This document shows positions 9,064 to 16,736 of a DNA stretch of 64,000 bases, in pieces (positions within the stretch are counted from its first letter, which is position 1; each line of letters opens with the position of its first letter). The notes beneath the pieces were generated by a model that worked only from the letters and a program-made list of their open reading frames with translations, was not told the DNA's origin and searched no databases. The DNA lies in NCBI GenBank assembly GCA_015232575.1, contig JADFZL010000008.1, forward strand, positions 1-64,000, written 5' to 3'. The DNA comes from Candidatus Rifleibacteriota bacterium. GTDB lineage: Bacteria > Muiribacteriota > Ozemobacteria > Ozemobacterales > Ozemobacteraceae. The position numbers were made by a program, and so were the translations under genes.

Positions 9064-9288
9064 TCAGTGGATTGCGGCGGCAATAATTATTGACAGACCA
9101 ATCATAACTGAACCGATTATTATTCCAAGAGAGATGTTCTGGTCTTCCTCAATTTCTTTTTTAACTGAAAAGGGCGAAATCTTGGTGATAACATAAAACG
9201 CTAGTCCGTACATCAGAAGTCCGATGATAGAATAAGTAATTGTTGAAATCAATTGTCCAATTTTGATATCAGATAAAAAACTATCCAT
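9064..9288 (-). CDS. DUF350 family small membrane protein
   Basis: The 74-residue product has two membrane segments (about 12-32 and 50-73) around a charged loop VKKEIEEDQN. The second segment, rich in Gly and Ile after NISLGIIIGS, matches the DUF350 (UPF0719) family. Family members have no proven biochemical role. It lies 20 bp upstream of the membrane spermidine synthase and downstream of a DUF4178 gene, a neighbourhood I recall from other bacteria. Confidence 0.8.
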   Translation of the reverse strand: MDSFLSDIKIGQLISTITYSIIGLLMYGLAFYVITKISPFSVKKEIEEDQNISLGIIIGSVMIGLSIIIAAAIH

Positions 9289-9371
9289 TTTTTACACCTT
9301 TCAAGTTTTATTTTCAATTGCAATCAGTATCTTATCAGTAGGTATTGAGATAACATATTTTTAAAGAATAA

Positions 9372-9554
9372 TTATTTCCCGTATATGAAACTCTGATGTG
9401 AGCGTCTGTATGAGGTCGCAGAGTATTCTCTGACGCTACGCTTTTCGATTTTCGGTGTAGAAGAAAATCCCTCGTGATACATTTCATTCAAAGCAAAAGC
9501 GGTGAGAGTCAGCAGGGAAAAAATTATGATTATAGTCAGAGAAAGATTATTCAA
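9372..9554 (-). CDS. Small membrane-anchored protein, unrecognised
   Basis: The 60-residue product has one N-terminal hydrophobic segment (about 4-22) and a basic, Ser/Tyr/Arg-rich tail (SVREYSATSYRRSHQSF). It starts 2 bp after the stop of the DUF4178 gene, which suggests coupling and supports its being real. I do not recognise the family; it may be an accessory to the DUF350/DUF4178 pair. Confidence 0.6.
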   Translation of the reverse strand: MNNLSLTIIIIFSLLTLTAFALNEMYHEGFSSTPKIEKRSVREYSATSYRRSHQSFIYGK

Positions 9555-9556
9555 GG

Positions 9557-10867
9557 CTAATCATCTCCATCGTCAGATCCGTCGCTGGATCGCCAGCGCT
9601 TAAATTCGAAATTAATTCTCATCAGATAGTAAGGAATTGCACAAATAAAGCATACAATGGAAAGCCAGAAAGAATAGTCGGCTGTAACAACTCCTTCGCG
9701 TATGGCAATATTAACCGGAACATTTTGAAGTACGGTTGCAGTTTCAGATTCTCCTTTGTTTCCCTGTCCGATAATATTAAGAGAGTATGAGCCAGGCTCG
9801 GGAACCCTGAAATGTGATGTAACGCTCTGTGTGCCTTCAGACCATGATTCGCCGTCTTCGTAGCCATGATAATACGCAATCTCACAGTCCAGATTGAAAA
9901 ACTGCTGATCTCCCTGTACCAGTGCAACATCGAAGAATCCCCAGGCATTATCAAGAGGACAATGAACCTGTATTGAATAAAGTGCTGACGTTTTTGCAAC
10001 TGAAAGAGGTCTTGAAATGGTTCCGGAAGCAACTTCAGTGTTAGAAAAAGATTGCTGGAACACAATTTTTCCTGCATCTGAGCGGTACAAATATATCAAC
10101 ATATTTAGGGCACCAGAAGCCAGCGCTACTGGCGCTGTGCATTCAAAAAGCCTGTTAGTGCGCATTGGCTGGCACGGATAAACTGTTGAGGGTTCAAAAC
10201 CTGCTATTCTGAAGGCTTCAAGTGCTTCCGTGGCAGGAATATATTCTCCGATGAAATATTCCTGCCTTCCAAATGATTCTTCGATTGAGAAAATATATGG
10301 CGGAGAAACAGCGTCAAGAAAATGAACGACTTCGCGTCCTCTTGGCAGCCATGGAAGATTTCCATCAAAATACGTCAATTTTGCAATACCATTTTCGAAG
10401 ACAGTAAAAGACTTTTCGCCGGCAGAAAATCTTGTCCATGGTTTTGCATAAGGTGAAAGCTGAGTTGAAAGCCGGTCCTTGTACTCGGTCATTAACACCC
10501 AGTGATTGTCTTCAAAAATCAACCAGACATAACCACGGCTTCTGGAATACAAAAGAAATTCAGTCCATTGATAGGTCAGGCCTTCATCTTCTTCAGTAAA
10601 TTGCAGAATTCCGACGTTGACATACCTGACTCCACGCAGAATTCCGGTTGATCCGATTTTAAGTTGTGTATAAGGGCGTTTCTCGCGGGCAGGCTTTGCA
10701 GCCACCTTCAAATTATTTTTTACTTCCAGACAGGAACCACAGAAAGTACAGGCAAGAATCTCTATTTCTGACTCTTCATGAAGCGAAATGCCTGCTGAGC
10801 AATTAGTACACTTTACTTGTGTTAATGCGCCTTCTGAAGTATTATATGCAACATTGGGCTGTTTCAT
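9557..10867 (-). CDS. DUF4178 protein with N-terminal zinc ribbon and C-terminal membrane segment
   Basis: The 436-residue product begins with a CTNC...CTFC zinc-ribbon pattern (about 20-45). A DUF4178-like region follows, with the LKIGSTGILRGVRYVNVGILQF strand pattern split around the basic linker and a WTEFLLYSRSRGYVWL stretch; a related second segment lies in the middle. Near the end it has one membrane segment (SFWLSIVCFICAIPYYLM), then an acidic tail. Family function is unknown; members co-occur with DUF350 and polyamine genes. Here it is the first gene of the run DUF4178, small membrane protein, DUF350, spermidine synthase. Confidence 0.8.
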   Translation of the reverse strand: MKQPNVAYNTSEGALTQVKCTNCSAGISLHEESEIEILACTFCGSCLEVKNNLKVAAKPAREKRPYTQLKIGSTGILRGVRYVNVGILQFTEEDEGLTYQWTEFLLYSRSRGYVWLIFEDNHWVLMTEYKDRLSTQLSPYAKPWTRFSAGEKSFTVFENGIAKLTYFDGNLPWLPRGREVVHFLDAVSPPYIFSIEESFGRQEYFIGEYIPATEALEAFRIAGFEPSTVYPCQPMRTNRLFECTAPVALASGALNMLIYLYRSDAGKIVFQQSFSNTEVASGTISRPLSVAKTSALYSIQVHCPLDNAWGFFDVALVQGDQQFFNLDCEIAYYHGYEDGESWSEGTQSVTSHFRVPEPGSYSLNIIGQGNKGESETATVLQNVPVNIAIREGVVTADYSFWLSIVCFICAIPYYLMRINFEFKRWRSSDGSDDGDD

Positions 10868-10876
10868 AATTCTTAC

Positions 10877-10903
10877 TTTATACTAACATCGAATATCTGT
10901 CAA
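10877..10903 (-). promoter_or_regulatory. Candidate promoter of the DUF4178-DUF350-speE run
   Basis: The minus strand reads TTGACA, a 15-bp spacer and TATAAA, ending 9 bp before the DUF4178 start. The hexamers are good but the spacer is short, so this is either a weak promoter or one helped by an activator. The closeness to the ATG would leave almost no leader. Confidence 0.4.
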
Positions 10904-10918
10904 GATGATACAAATGAA

Positions 10919-10968
10919 TCGACTCCGCTCACCGTCAGATACTCATTCCTGGCGTTGAGCGGAGTCGA
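10919..10968. repeat. Long hairpin, 13-bp plus 6-bp stem
   Basis: TCGACTCCGCTCA and its exact complement TGAGCGGAGTCGA enclose a second stem, CGTCAG with CTGGCG, and a 10-nt loop. It lies between two minus-strand genes. There is no T-run on either side, so it is more likely a dispersed REP-like sequence (the GAGCGGAGTCGA type seen in many bacteria) than a standard terminator. Confidence 0.75.
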
Positions 10969-10986
10969 AACGGTTATAGATTCAGA

Positions 10987-12777
10987 TTACTGTTTATTAG
11001 ATAAATCGGTAACAACTGAGCGCAGATCACGTTTAATTGAATCTGGCAGGAATTCAGATTTTTGAACTGCATTGCTGACTGTTTTCAGGAGTTCCGGGCT
11101 TGAAATGCTGGTCTGAATTTTAAACAGAAGTTCTTTTTTGAGTCTTTCGTCTTTCTGTAAAAGAAAATCCATGTATCCATCAACCTTGTGATGAAAAAGG
11201 CTTTCTTTGCGCTTGATGTTGGTTAAAGCTATGCTGTTATTTTCAAGTTCTCTGGTTTCAATATATTTATCGCCGGCAATGTAGTAGTTACGTTCGTATT
11301 CAATTGGCTCTTCGGGTGTCTGGAAGTATTTTTTTCTGAATTTAACATTCAGATGATTAACGCCATTTTTCAGATCTAACGAAAAGGATGATGAAACGTT
11401 GATTGGAAGATCTTCGCCGTTGAGTGTTACTTTAAGACGATCTGGAGAAACATGTTGTTTCTTGAAATTAACAAAATTTCCTGAGACCTTTCCATCTTTT
11501 ACAGACAGATGCATATCAATTGCATGCGGGAATGCAAGTCCCTGATAGAAGAAATCAACCGGAAAAGCCCTGAGCCTGGGCCCGAAGAAACCGTCTTCAA
11601 TATAGTCTCTGTGATTTTTTCCAAAAGTTTCGTAATAAAGTACAACTTCCTTGCCTTTCAGTTTTCCGACACCAACAATGTTAATTGAATGAACACCTAT
11701 CATACCAATAGGATTTGAGTCGTTCTGTCTTCTCGGCGTGTGCTGCGAATATAGAATTCCAAAAGATTCAAGTGCCTGTTTGATTTGCTGAATGGTCCCT
11801 TTCGATTTATCAAAGACATTGAAGAATGGACGATCCATTGAGAATGAACTTCCGGGAATTCGATGAATGACGTCTTTGTACAACGCATCGGGAACCGTTG
11901 CTGGAATTGGAATACAACTGAGTATATATGCGAAATGTTTCGGAGAATACGGCACTTTCTCTTTAGTTACAAGGTCTTTTTTGATATTGAATTTCAGGAA
12001 AGAGTACGGACTCTTTGGAATTGCATGATAGAGCGATTCCACAACTCTTGGATCAGTGCCATATTCCTGCCCACCTGTCATGAAAGAGCAATAAGAACCT
12101 AGTTTTTCGTTCAGTGCGATTTTCCACCAGTCTACAGAAATTGCCGCTGCATAGGAAAGGCATTTGAGAGAACCATAACGACGCCTTTCGTGGGTTTGAT
12201 AACCTTTTTCTTTTGCAAAGTCCTGTTTCTCTTCCTGGGTTTTTGAAGGAATAGAATCAAGAAAATCAATAAGATAGCATTCTGTAATGTCCTCTGGCTC
12301 TACTGGTACTCCGGCAGTGGGGTCTGTCAGTAATGGAATCAACTCAGGGATCTGAGGAACATCATTACCCATAAGAGCACTTTGCCAAGTTCCGGCGGGA
12401 GCTGTGAACAGGGGTTCTCCATTTGGTTTCCACTGTGGAAGTGAAATAATGGTTTTACCATCTGGCGATACTTGAAAGAAGCCGCCAACAGTGTTTTTAT
12501 CAATAACCAGCGGTACAAGAATTTTCGCAGGTTTTCCATCAACAAGTATTGTTTTTGGTTTTGAAACCTCTGGATAGCGACGCAGAAATTTTTGAATATC
12601 TGACTGAAACGCCGACACTTCACCCAAAGGTTTCACAAGTGTCGATTCGGATTCAAGAATAAGGCTAATTTCGCGTTTTACAGTGTACAAAGCGACACTT
12701 TCTGCTGAACCTTCTCCTGAACCAAATGAAGCGACAGAAATCAAAAGCGCAAGTATTATCAAAATGGGCGTTTTCAT
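10987..12777 (-). CDS. Secreted papain-like cysteine peptidase homologue
   Basis: The 596-residue product has a signal peptide (MKTPILIILALLISVASFGSG). Its middle resembles the C1 papain fold: Cys206 in GSLKCLSYAAAISVDWW sits where papain has its nucleophile, and His363 in GVHSINIVGVG matches the HAVxIVGYG motif. The following VVLYYETFGKN aligns with the W-x-x-KNSWG segment, so the usual Asn appears replaced by Glu383. The C-terminal 200 residues look like a beta-rich add-on. A longer frame starts at a TTG at 12798, but GGAGGAG lies inside it and 12 nt before the ATG at 12777, so I chose the ATG. Activity is an inference; the substrate is unknown. Confidence 0.6.
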   Translation of the reverse strand: MKTPILIILALLISVASFGSGEGSAESVALYTVKREISLILESESTLVKPLGEVSAFQSDIQKFLRRYPEVSKPKTILVDGKPAKILVPLVIDKNTVGGFFQVSPDGKTIISLPQWKPNGEPLFTAPAGTWQSALMGNDVPQIPELIPLLTDPTAGVPVEPEDITECYLIDFLDSIPSKTQEEKQDFAKEKGYQTHERRRYGSLKCLSYAAAISVDWWKIALNEKLGSYCSFMTGGQEYGTDPRVVESLYHAIPKSPYSFLKFNIKKDLVTKEKVPYSPKHFAYILSCIPIPATVPDALYKDVIHRIPGSSFSMDRPFFNVFDKSKGTIQQIKQALESFGILYSQHTPRRQNDSNPIGMIGVHSINIVGVGKLKGKEVVLYYETFGKNHRDYIEDGFFGPRLRAFPVDFFYQGLAFPHAIDMHLSVKDGKVSGNFVNFKKQHVSPDRLKVTLNGEDLPINVSSSFSLDLKNGVNHLNVKFRKKYFQTPEEPIEYERNYYIAGDKYIETRELENNSIALTNIKRKESLFHHKVDGYMDFLLQKDERLKKELLFKIQTSISSPELLKTVSNAVQKSEFLPDSIKRDLRSVVTDLSNKQ

Positions 12778-13023
12778 ATTCGTATGATGCTCCTCCAAAA
12801 AAAGTCTCCTTTCATTTTGTCTAATTTAGACTATTCTGTCAAGTGCTTTAAATATGATTGCTCAGAATCTGTTCAGAGATTGAATTTGCACGATTTAATG
12901 GCTGAGTTGAGTTAACTTCACTTTACATGAAAAGGGTCATCAGACAAGGATTAGTTTAAAAATTCACGCTTATCATGATTTTAAATTTGAAACTTTTTTT
13001 TCAATACAAATGCAAACATTTAA

Positions 13024-13053
13024 TTGACATATTTTTGTCTGAGGATTTATAAT
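13024..13053 (+). promoter_or_regulatory. Sigma-70 promoter upstream of gmk
   Basis: Full TTGACA and TATAAT hexamers are separated by 18 bp. Transcription would begin near 13060, about 170 nt before the gmk start, leaving a long leader that contains a terminator-like hairpin. Confidence 0.75.
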
Positions 13054-13091
13054 TTCCCTGAATTTATTCGAGAATTCCTAATAGCAGCAGA

Positions 13092-13140
13092 CGCGGCACC
13101 TTTCTTTTTATCTACCGGCAAGTGTCGCGGTTTTTGTTTT
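13092..13140 (+). terminator. Terminator-like hairpin in the gmk leader
   Basis: CGCGGCAC pairs with GTGTCGCG (one G-T pair) around a 22-nt loop, then comes TTTTTGTTTT. With the promoter at 13024 it would end an RNA of about 80 nt. It may be an attenuator controlling gmk or the end of a small RNA. A GTG in the gmk frame at 13122 falls inside the hairpin and is not a likely start. Confidence 0.5.
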
Positions 13141-13229
13141 CAGAGCTGATTGTTATTTATTCTCTTTTCAGGCATATTATCTTAGGAACTGCCCGATACA
13201 GTTACTTATTTATATTGAAGGCAAATATA

Positions 13230-13832
13230 GTGAACACAGAAAATGTAATTCAAAAGAATCGCAAAGGAAGGCTTTTCGTTGTATCTGGTCCTTCCGGAGT
13301 TGGTAAAACGGTACTGGCTGCTGAAATTGTCAGTTTTTTTTCTCCTGGACTTGTATACTCGGTTTCTGCTACATCTCGAAACCCCCGCGGCAATGAAAAA
13401 GATGGAAAAGACTATTTCTTTCTCGCTAAAGGCGATTTTGAGACAGCAATTTCAGAAAATAAATTTGCTGAATGGGCACTAGTTCATGGAAATTACTATG
13501 GAACACCTAAATCTTTCCTAGACTCTAATCTGGAAAAATCAATAAGTGTCCTCATGAATATTGATGTTCAGGGAGCAGATAAAATTGCTGAAAGTTATCC
13601 TGAATCAGTGAAGATTTTCATACTTCCTCCTTCAATGGATGTACTTGAAGAGCGTTTAAGAAAAAGAAACATGGATTCAGAAAAAGACCTGGTTAAACGC
13701 CTTTCGAATGCTAAAGAAGAAATATTACATAAAACTAATTATCACCATCTGGTGATCAACGACAATTTTGATAAAGCGGTTGCTGAACTGAAATCTATTT
13801 TCAGCAGCTATATTTTCCCTGAAAAAGCTTAA
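13230..13832 (+). CDS. gmk: Guanylate kinase
   Basis: The product phosphorylates GMP to GDP with ATP in the cytoplasm. It has 200 residues, the usual length. The P-loop is SGPSGVGKT; the GMP-binding region shows SVSATSRNPRGNEKDGKDYFF; DVQGA and the lid region RLRKRNMDSEKDLVKRL follow. The sequence has ATSRNPR where ATTRxPR is more usual, a mild change. The start is a GTG with GAAGG 8 nt upstream; the frame is open to 13122 but that stretch covers the leader hairpin. The gene stands alone behind a strong promoter and possible attenuator. Confidence 0.9.
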   Translation: MNTENVIQKNRKGRLFVVSGPSGVGKTVLAAEIVSFFSPGLVYSVSATSRNPRGNEKDGKDYFFLAKGDFETAISENKFAEWALVHGNYYGTPKSFLDSNLEKSISVLMNIDVQGADKIAESYPESVKIFILPPSMDVLEERLRKRNMDSEKDLVKRLSNAKEEILHKTNYHHLVINDNFDKAVAELKSIFSSYIFPEKA

Positions 13833-13854
13833 TTTTTCAGCAGATTTTTAAAAG

Positions 13855-14035
13855 CAAGACAGGAAAAGACAAGAAAAGAAAAGACAAGATTTTTTCCGCA
13901 GATTTCGCAGATTACGCAGATTTTGAAAGACAGGAAGAGACAGGAAAAGGCTGGATTTTTAAGCAGGTTGTTCAGATTTGTGAGATTTTCAGGATTTTGG
14001 ATTTTGGATTTAGATTTTTGGTTTTGGGGGAAATT
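13855..14035. repeat. Low-complexity AAGACAGGAAA / CCGCAGATT repeat
   Basis: Short purine-rich units (AAGACAGGAAAAGAC, CAGGAAGAGACAGG) alternate with CGCAGATTACGCAGATTTT units and end in repeated GATTTTGGATTTTGG. Related units occur at 45400-45440 and near 30875. The gap 13833-14161 holds no gene that I can see. Confidence 0.6.
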
Positions 14036-14161
14036 GGGTTAGGATTCCTGAACAACTTTGCAATAGACTTTGATTTGTTAATTTTATATTTCGTGGGTGG
14101 GATTTGCTGCAAATCGGCTTCAGTTCTTTAAAAGGTAATTATCGTTTTCGAAAAGGTGTAC

Positions 14162-14190
14162 TTGACACCTCTCGCATGAATTCATATAAT
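14162..14190 (+). promoter_or_regulatory. Consensus sigma-70 promoter of the FecR-domain gene
   Basis: TTGACA, a 17-bp spacer and TATAAT match the consensus exactly. The start codon at 14234 follows by 44 bp, with a GGGGGGG ribosome-binding region 3 nt before it. Confidence 0.85.
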
Positions 14191-14233
14191 AAGAACATCC
14201 ATGCACTTAAGTTATTCTTTCAGGGGGGGCAAC

Positions 14234-15022
14234 ATGATCGAAAATAAAAAACTATGCCTTATTCTAATTGCTGTTCTGTTGTGTTTCATGACTGCAGCAT
14301 CTGCAGAAGATGCTCAGAAACCGATGGATGTCAAATTGGACATCATGTCGGGACAGGTTAAGCTGACTCGTGTTGGGAAAACCTTGTCAGATGTCTTTAC
14401 CAGCGGGTTCCCCCTCTTTCACGGTGATATCGTTGAGACAATGAGGGAATCAAAAGCTGAACTTACTTATGCTGATGGAACTGTCATGAGAATGAAACCT
14501 CTGACAAAAATCGAAGTTCAGCCAAATAGTCTTAAGGTTTTCAAGGGACAATCATGGTTTAAATTTACAAAACGTGGTACAGAATTTCTTATTGAAACAC
14601 CAAGTCTTGTTGCGGGGATTAGAGGGACAATCTTCGATATCGCAGTCACTTCAAAGGGAAAATCCATGCTGTCTGTCATGGAGGGTGGTGTTGCTGTCAG
14701 AGGTTCAAAGGGTGGCGAAGTAATTGTAGAAACCGGATCAGCAGTAAATTGTGAGCCAGGTGATGAGCCCGGCAAGCTTTATAAATTCAATCTTGACAAG
14801 AAGCAGAAAGAATGGTCAGAAACTGAGTGGATGTCTGCTTCGGGCGGTGATGTAGAGCAGTTCTTTATAAATTATCTTAATCTGAAAGCTGAGTATGGCC
14901 CTGACGACCCAAGGACCAGAGAAGCTCAGAGATGCCTTGAGGAAGCCCGCAGAAATGCAGGATCTCAGAGACATCCAGCAGACGTTCAGAAAAAGGAAAA
15001 CACCCACCCTTTTCAGAAATGA
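14234..15022 (+). CDS. Secreted FecR-domain protein
   Basis: The 262-residue product has a signal peptide (MIENKK, then a hydrophobic run, with likely cleavage after TAASA). It is followed by a FecR-like domain at about 35-170: GQVKLTR, FPLFHGDIVET, SKAELTYADGTVMRMKPLTKIEV, and IETPSLVAGIRGTIFDI, which is the core FecR signature. Outside true FecR this domain is common in surface proteins of unknown role. The tail is charged and ends in a short helix region. The start was chosen because a G-rich ribosome site precedes the ATG at 14234. A strong promoter and a perfect terminator frame it as a single-gene unit. Confidence 0.85.
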   Translation: MIENKKLCLILIAVLLCFMTAASAEDAQKPMDVKLDIMSGQVKLTRVGKTLSDVFTSGFPLFHGDIVETMRESKAELTYADGTVMRMKPLTKIEVQPNSLKVFKGQSWFKFTKRGTEFLIETPSLVAGIRGTIFDIAVTSKGKSMLSVMEGGVAVRGSKGGEVIVETGSAVNCEPGDEPGKLYKFNLDKKQKEWSETEWMSASGGDVEQFFINYLNLKAEYGPDDPRTREAQRCLEEARRNAGSQRHPADVQKKENTHPFQK

Positions 15023-15046
15023 AGATTGTCCCTAAATAATCCCCAT

Positions 15047-15073
15047 GGCGCAGATTGCGCCGTTTTTTTTTTT
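15047..15073 (+). terminator. Intrinsic terminator after the FecR-domain gene
   Basis: GGCGCA and TGCGCC form a perfect 6-bp stem with a GAT loop, followed by G and eleven T. This also shows that the next gene does not start at the upstream in-frame codon at 15026. Confidence 0.92.
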
Positions 15074-15142
15074 AGTATATTATATCTGTATTTAAATTTT
15101 GCAGGTAATCTCAATTTTGGAAAACAAATTAAATTTAGTCTT

Positions 15143-16567
15143 ATGGACATAATCGTAAAAAACAAGCAGCACGAACCATTTCTTCTTCTGGAAAGCAATC
15201 CAGAGGCTGTCGTATCTTATTCAAACGGATCTTTTTCTGTAAAACAGTTTCCTGAATGGCTTGCAAAATTTCTTGGGAAAAATTCTGAAGAAATTATTGG
15301 GAAGTCACTGGAAAGCTACCTCGAACCTGTTATTCCGGGAATAACCGAACTGGCAGAAATGGTTTTGAAGAACGGAACTAATGTCACGAACTATCAGTCA
15401 TCTGTCTTCGACACGAAAAATAACATGGTTACTTTGCACATAAATGCGCGGCTGATAAGTTTTCCTTCACAAAACTTAATTTCTTTTTCTTTTTCAATCG
15501 GAGAAAGTTCATACTTTCAAAATCTTCCCCAGATCCGCCCAGAAGAAATTCCAAATTTCCACGGAATTGTAGGGAATTCTCTTCCAATGAAGAAAATATT
15601 TAACAAGATCAAACTTTACGGCGCAACCGATGCTCCAGTTCTGATAACCGGTGAGACCGGAACTGGCAAGGAAGGCGCTGCAAAGGCACTGCATCTATCA
15701 AGCCAGCGTGCAAACGAACCTTTTGTCGCTGTAAACTGTTCGGCTATCACTGAAACTCTCTTCGAAAGCGAACTATTCGGACACGAAAAAGGTTCTTTTA
15801 CCGGAGCAATGAAGTCACACCGGGGAAGATTTGAAAGAGCCAACCGAGGCACACTTTTTCTTGACGAAATGGGCGATCTTCCACTGCCGCTTCAAGCAAA
15901 ACTTCTTCGTGTAATAGAAGAACAGCAGATTGAAAGAGTTGGTTCAGAAAAATCTGTACCAGTTGATGTAAGGCTTATTGCAGCAACAAATCGAAAACTT
16001 GAAGACGAATCAAGAACTGGCACTTTCAGGGCAGATCTGTTTTTCAGAATAAGCGCATTGACAATAAATCTTCCACCGCTGCGCGAAAGAACCGATGACA
16101 TCCAATTTCTGGTTATGCACTTTATTTTCATGCTGAACAAAAAATATGGAAGAAATGTGATCAGTTTGCGTCCTGAAGCCTTGCACATTCTAAAGCAATA
16201 CACATGGCCCGGAAACATCCGCGAGCTGAGAAACCTCATGGAAAGGCTTTTTGCAGAAAATCAGACAGATGTCTTCGGGCTTCGATCGCTAAAGGAATGG
16301 TATGAAGAACGCATAGAAGCCGGCAAACACCTGAATGGAACCATGAAAGATGATTTTATTTCAAAGCATGAACCCAGAGTACTGGGAATGGATTCTCCCC
16401 GAACTACCCCACAGAAACTGCCACTGAACCCTGAAAACATTAAAACTGCTTATCATCAGGCATCTGGAAACATGACAAAAACAGCTGAAATTCTTGGCAT
16501 CCACAAAGCTACCTTGTACCGGAATCTAAAGCTTCTCAACCTGACAAGAGAAACGCTTGGCAGGTGA
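15143..16567 (+). CDS. PAS-AAA+-Fis regulator of the sigma-54 activator type
   Basis: The 474-residue product is a predicted activator of sigma-54 RNA polymerase. A PAS-like N-terminus (about 15-125) may sense a ligand. The AAA+ domain has Walker A GETGTGKE, Walker B LFLDEMGD and the sigma-54 contact loop in the form GSFTGA rather than GAFTGA. A Fis-type helix-turn-helix ends the protein (MTKTAEILGIHKATLYRNLK). The ATG at 15143 was chosen since the in-frame DNA upstream is a terminator. No receiver domain is present, so it does not need a kinase. No -24/-12 promoter was found nearby, so targets are unknown. Confidence 0.9.
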   Translation: MDIIVKNKQHEPFLLLESNPEAVVSYSNGSFSVKQFPEWLAKFLGKNSEEIIGKSLESYLEPVIPGITELAEMVLKNGTNVTNYQSSVFDTKNNMVTLHINARLISFPSQNLISFSFSIGESSYFQNLPQIRPEEIPNFHGIVGNSLPMKKIFNKIKLYGATDAPVLITGETGTGKEGAAKALHLSSQRANEPFVAVNCSAITETLFESELFGHEKGSFTGAMKSHRGRFERANRGTLFLDEMGDLPLPLQAKLLRVIEEQQIERVGSEKSVPVDVRLIAATNRKLEDESRTGTFRADLFFRISALTINLPPLRERTDDIQFLVMHFIFMLNKKYGRNVISLRPEALHILKQYTWPGNIRELRNLMERLFAENQTDVFGLRSLKEWYEERIEAGKHLNGTMKDDFISKHEPRVLGMDSPRTTPQKLPLNPENIKTAYHQASGNMTKTAEILGIHKATLYRNLKLLNLTRETLGR

Positions 16568-16622
16568 AAATATTCCCCCCCTCTGATAAACTACAAAACA
16601 GTGTTATAACACCTATTTCCCC

Positions 16623-16651
16623 TTGACAGAAAAAATGGGCAACGGTAATAT
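16623..16651 (+). promoter_or_regulatory. Sigma-70 promoter of the GspE-like gene
   Basis: TTGACA, a 17-bp spacer and TAATAT are present 85 bp before the start codon at 16737, which has AAAGGA upstream. Confidence 0.75.
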
Positions 16652-16736
16652 ACTCATTACTACCACATATTTTGAAAACGATTATCAATAAAATGGATTC
16701 CAAACCTTGAAAACCGCATGAGAGAAAGGAAATTTC

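Noticed and set aside
13122..13229. N-terminal extension of gmk from the GTG at 13122
   Set aside because: The start lies inside a terminator-like hairpin, and guanylate kinases do not have this extension; a better site precedes the GTG at 13230.
15026..15142. Extended start for the PAS-AAA-Fis regulator
   Set aside because: The stretch is a perfect intrinsic terminator of the gene before it.
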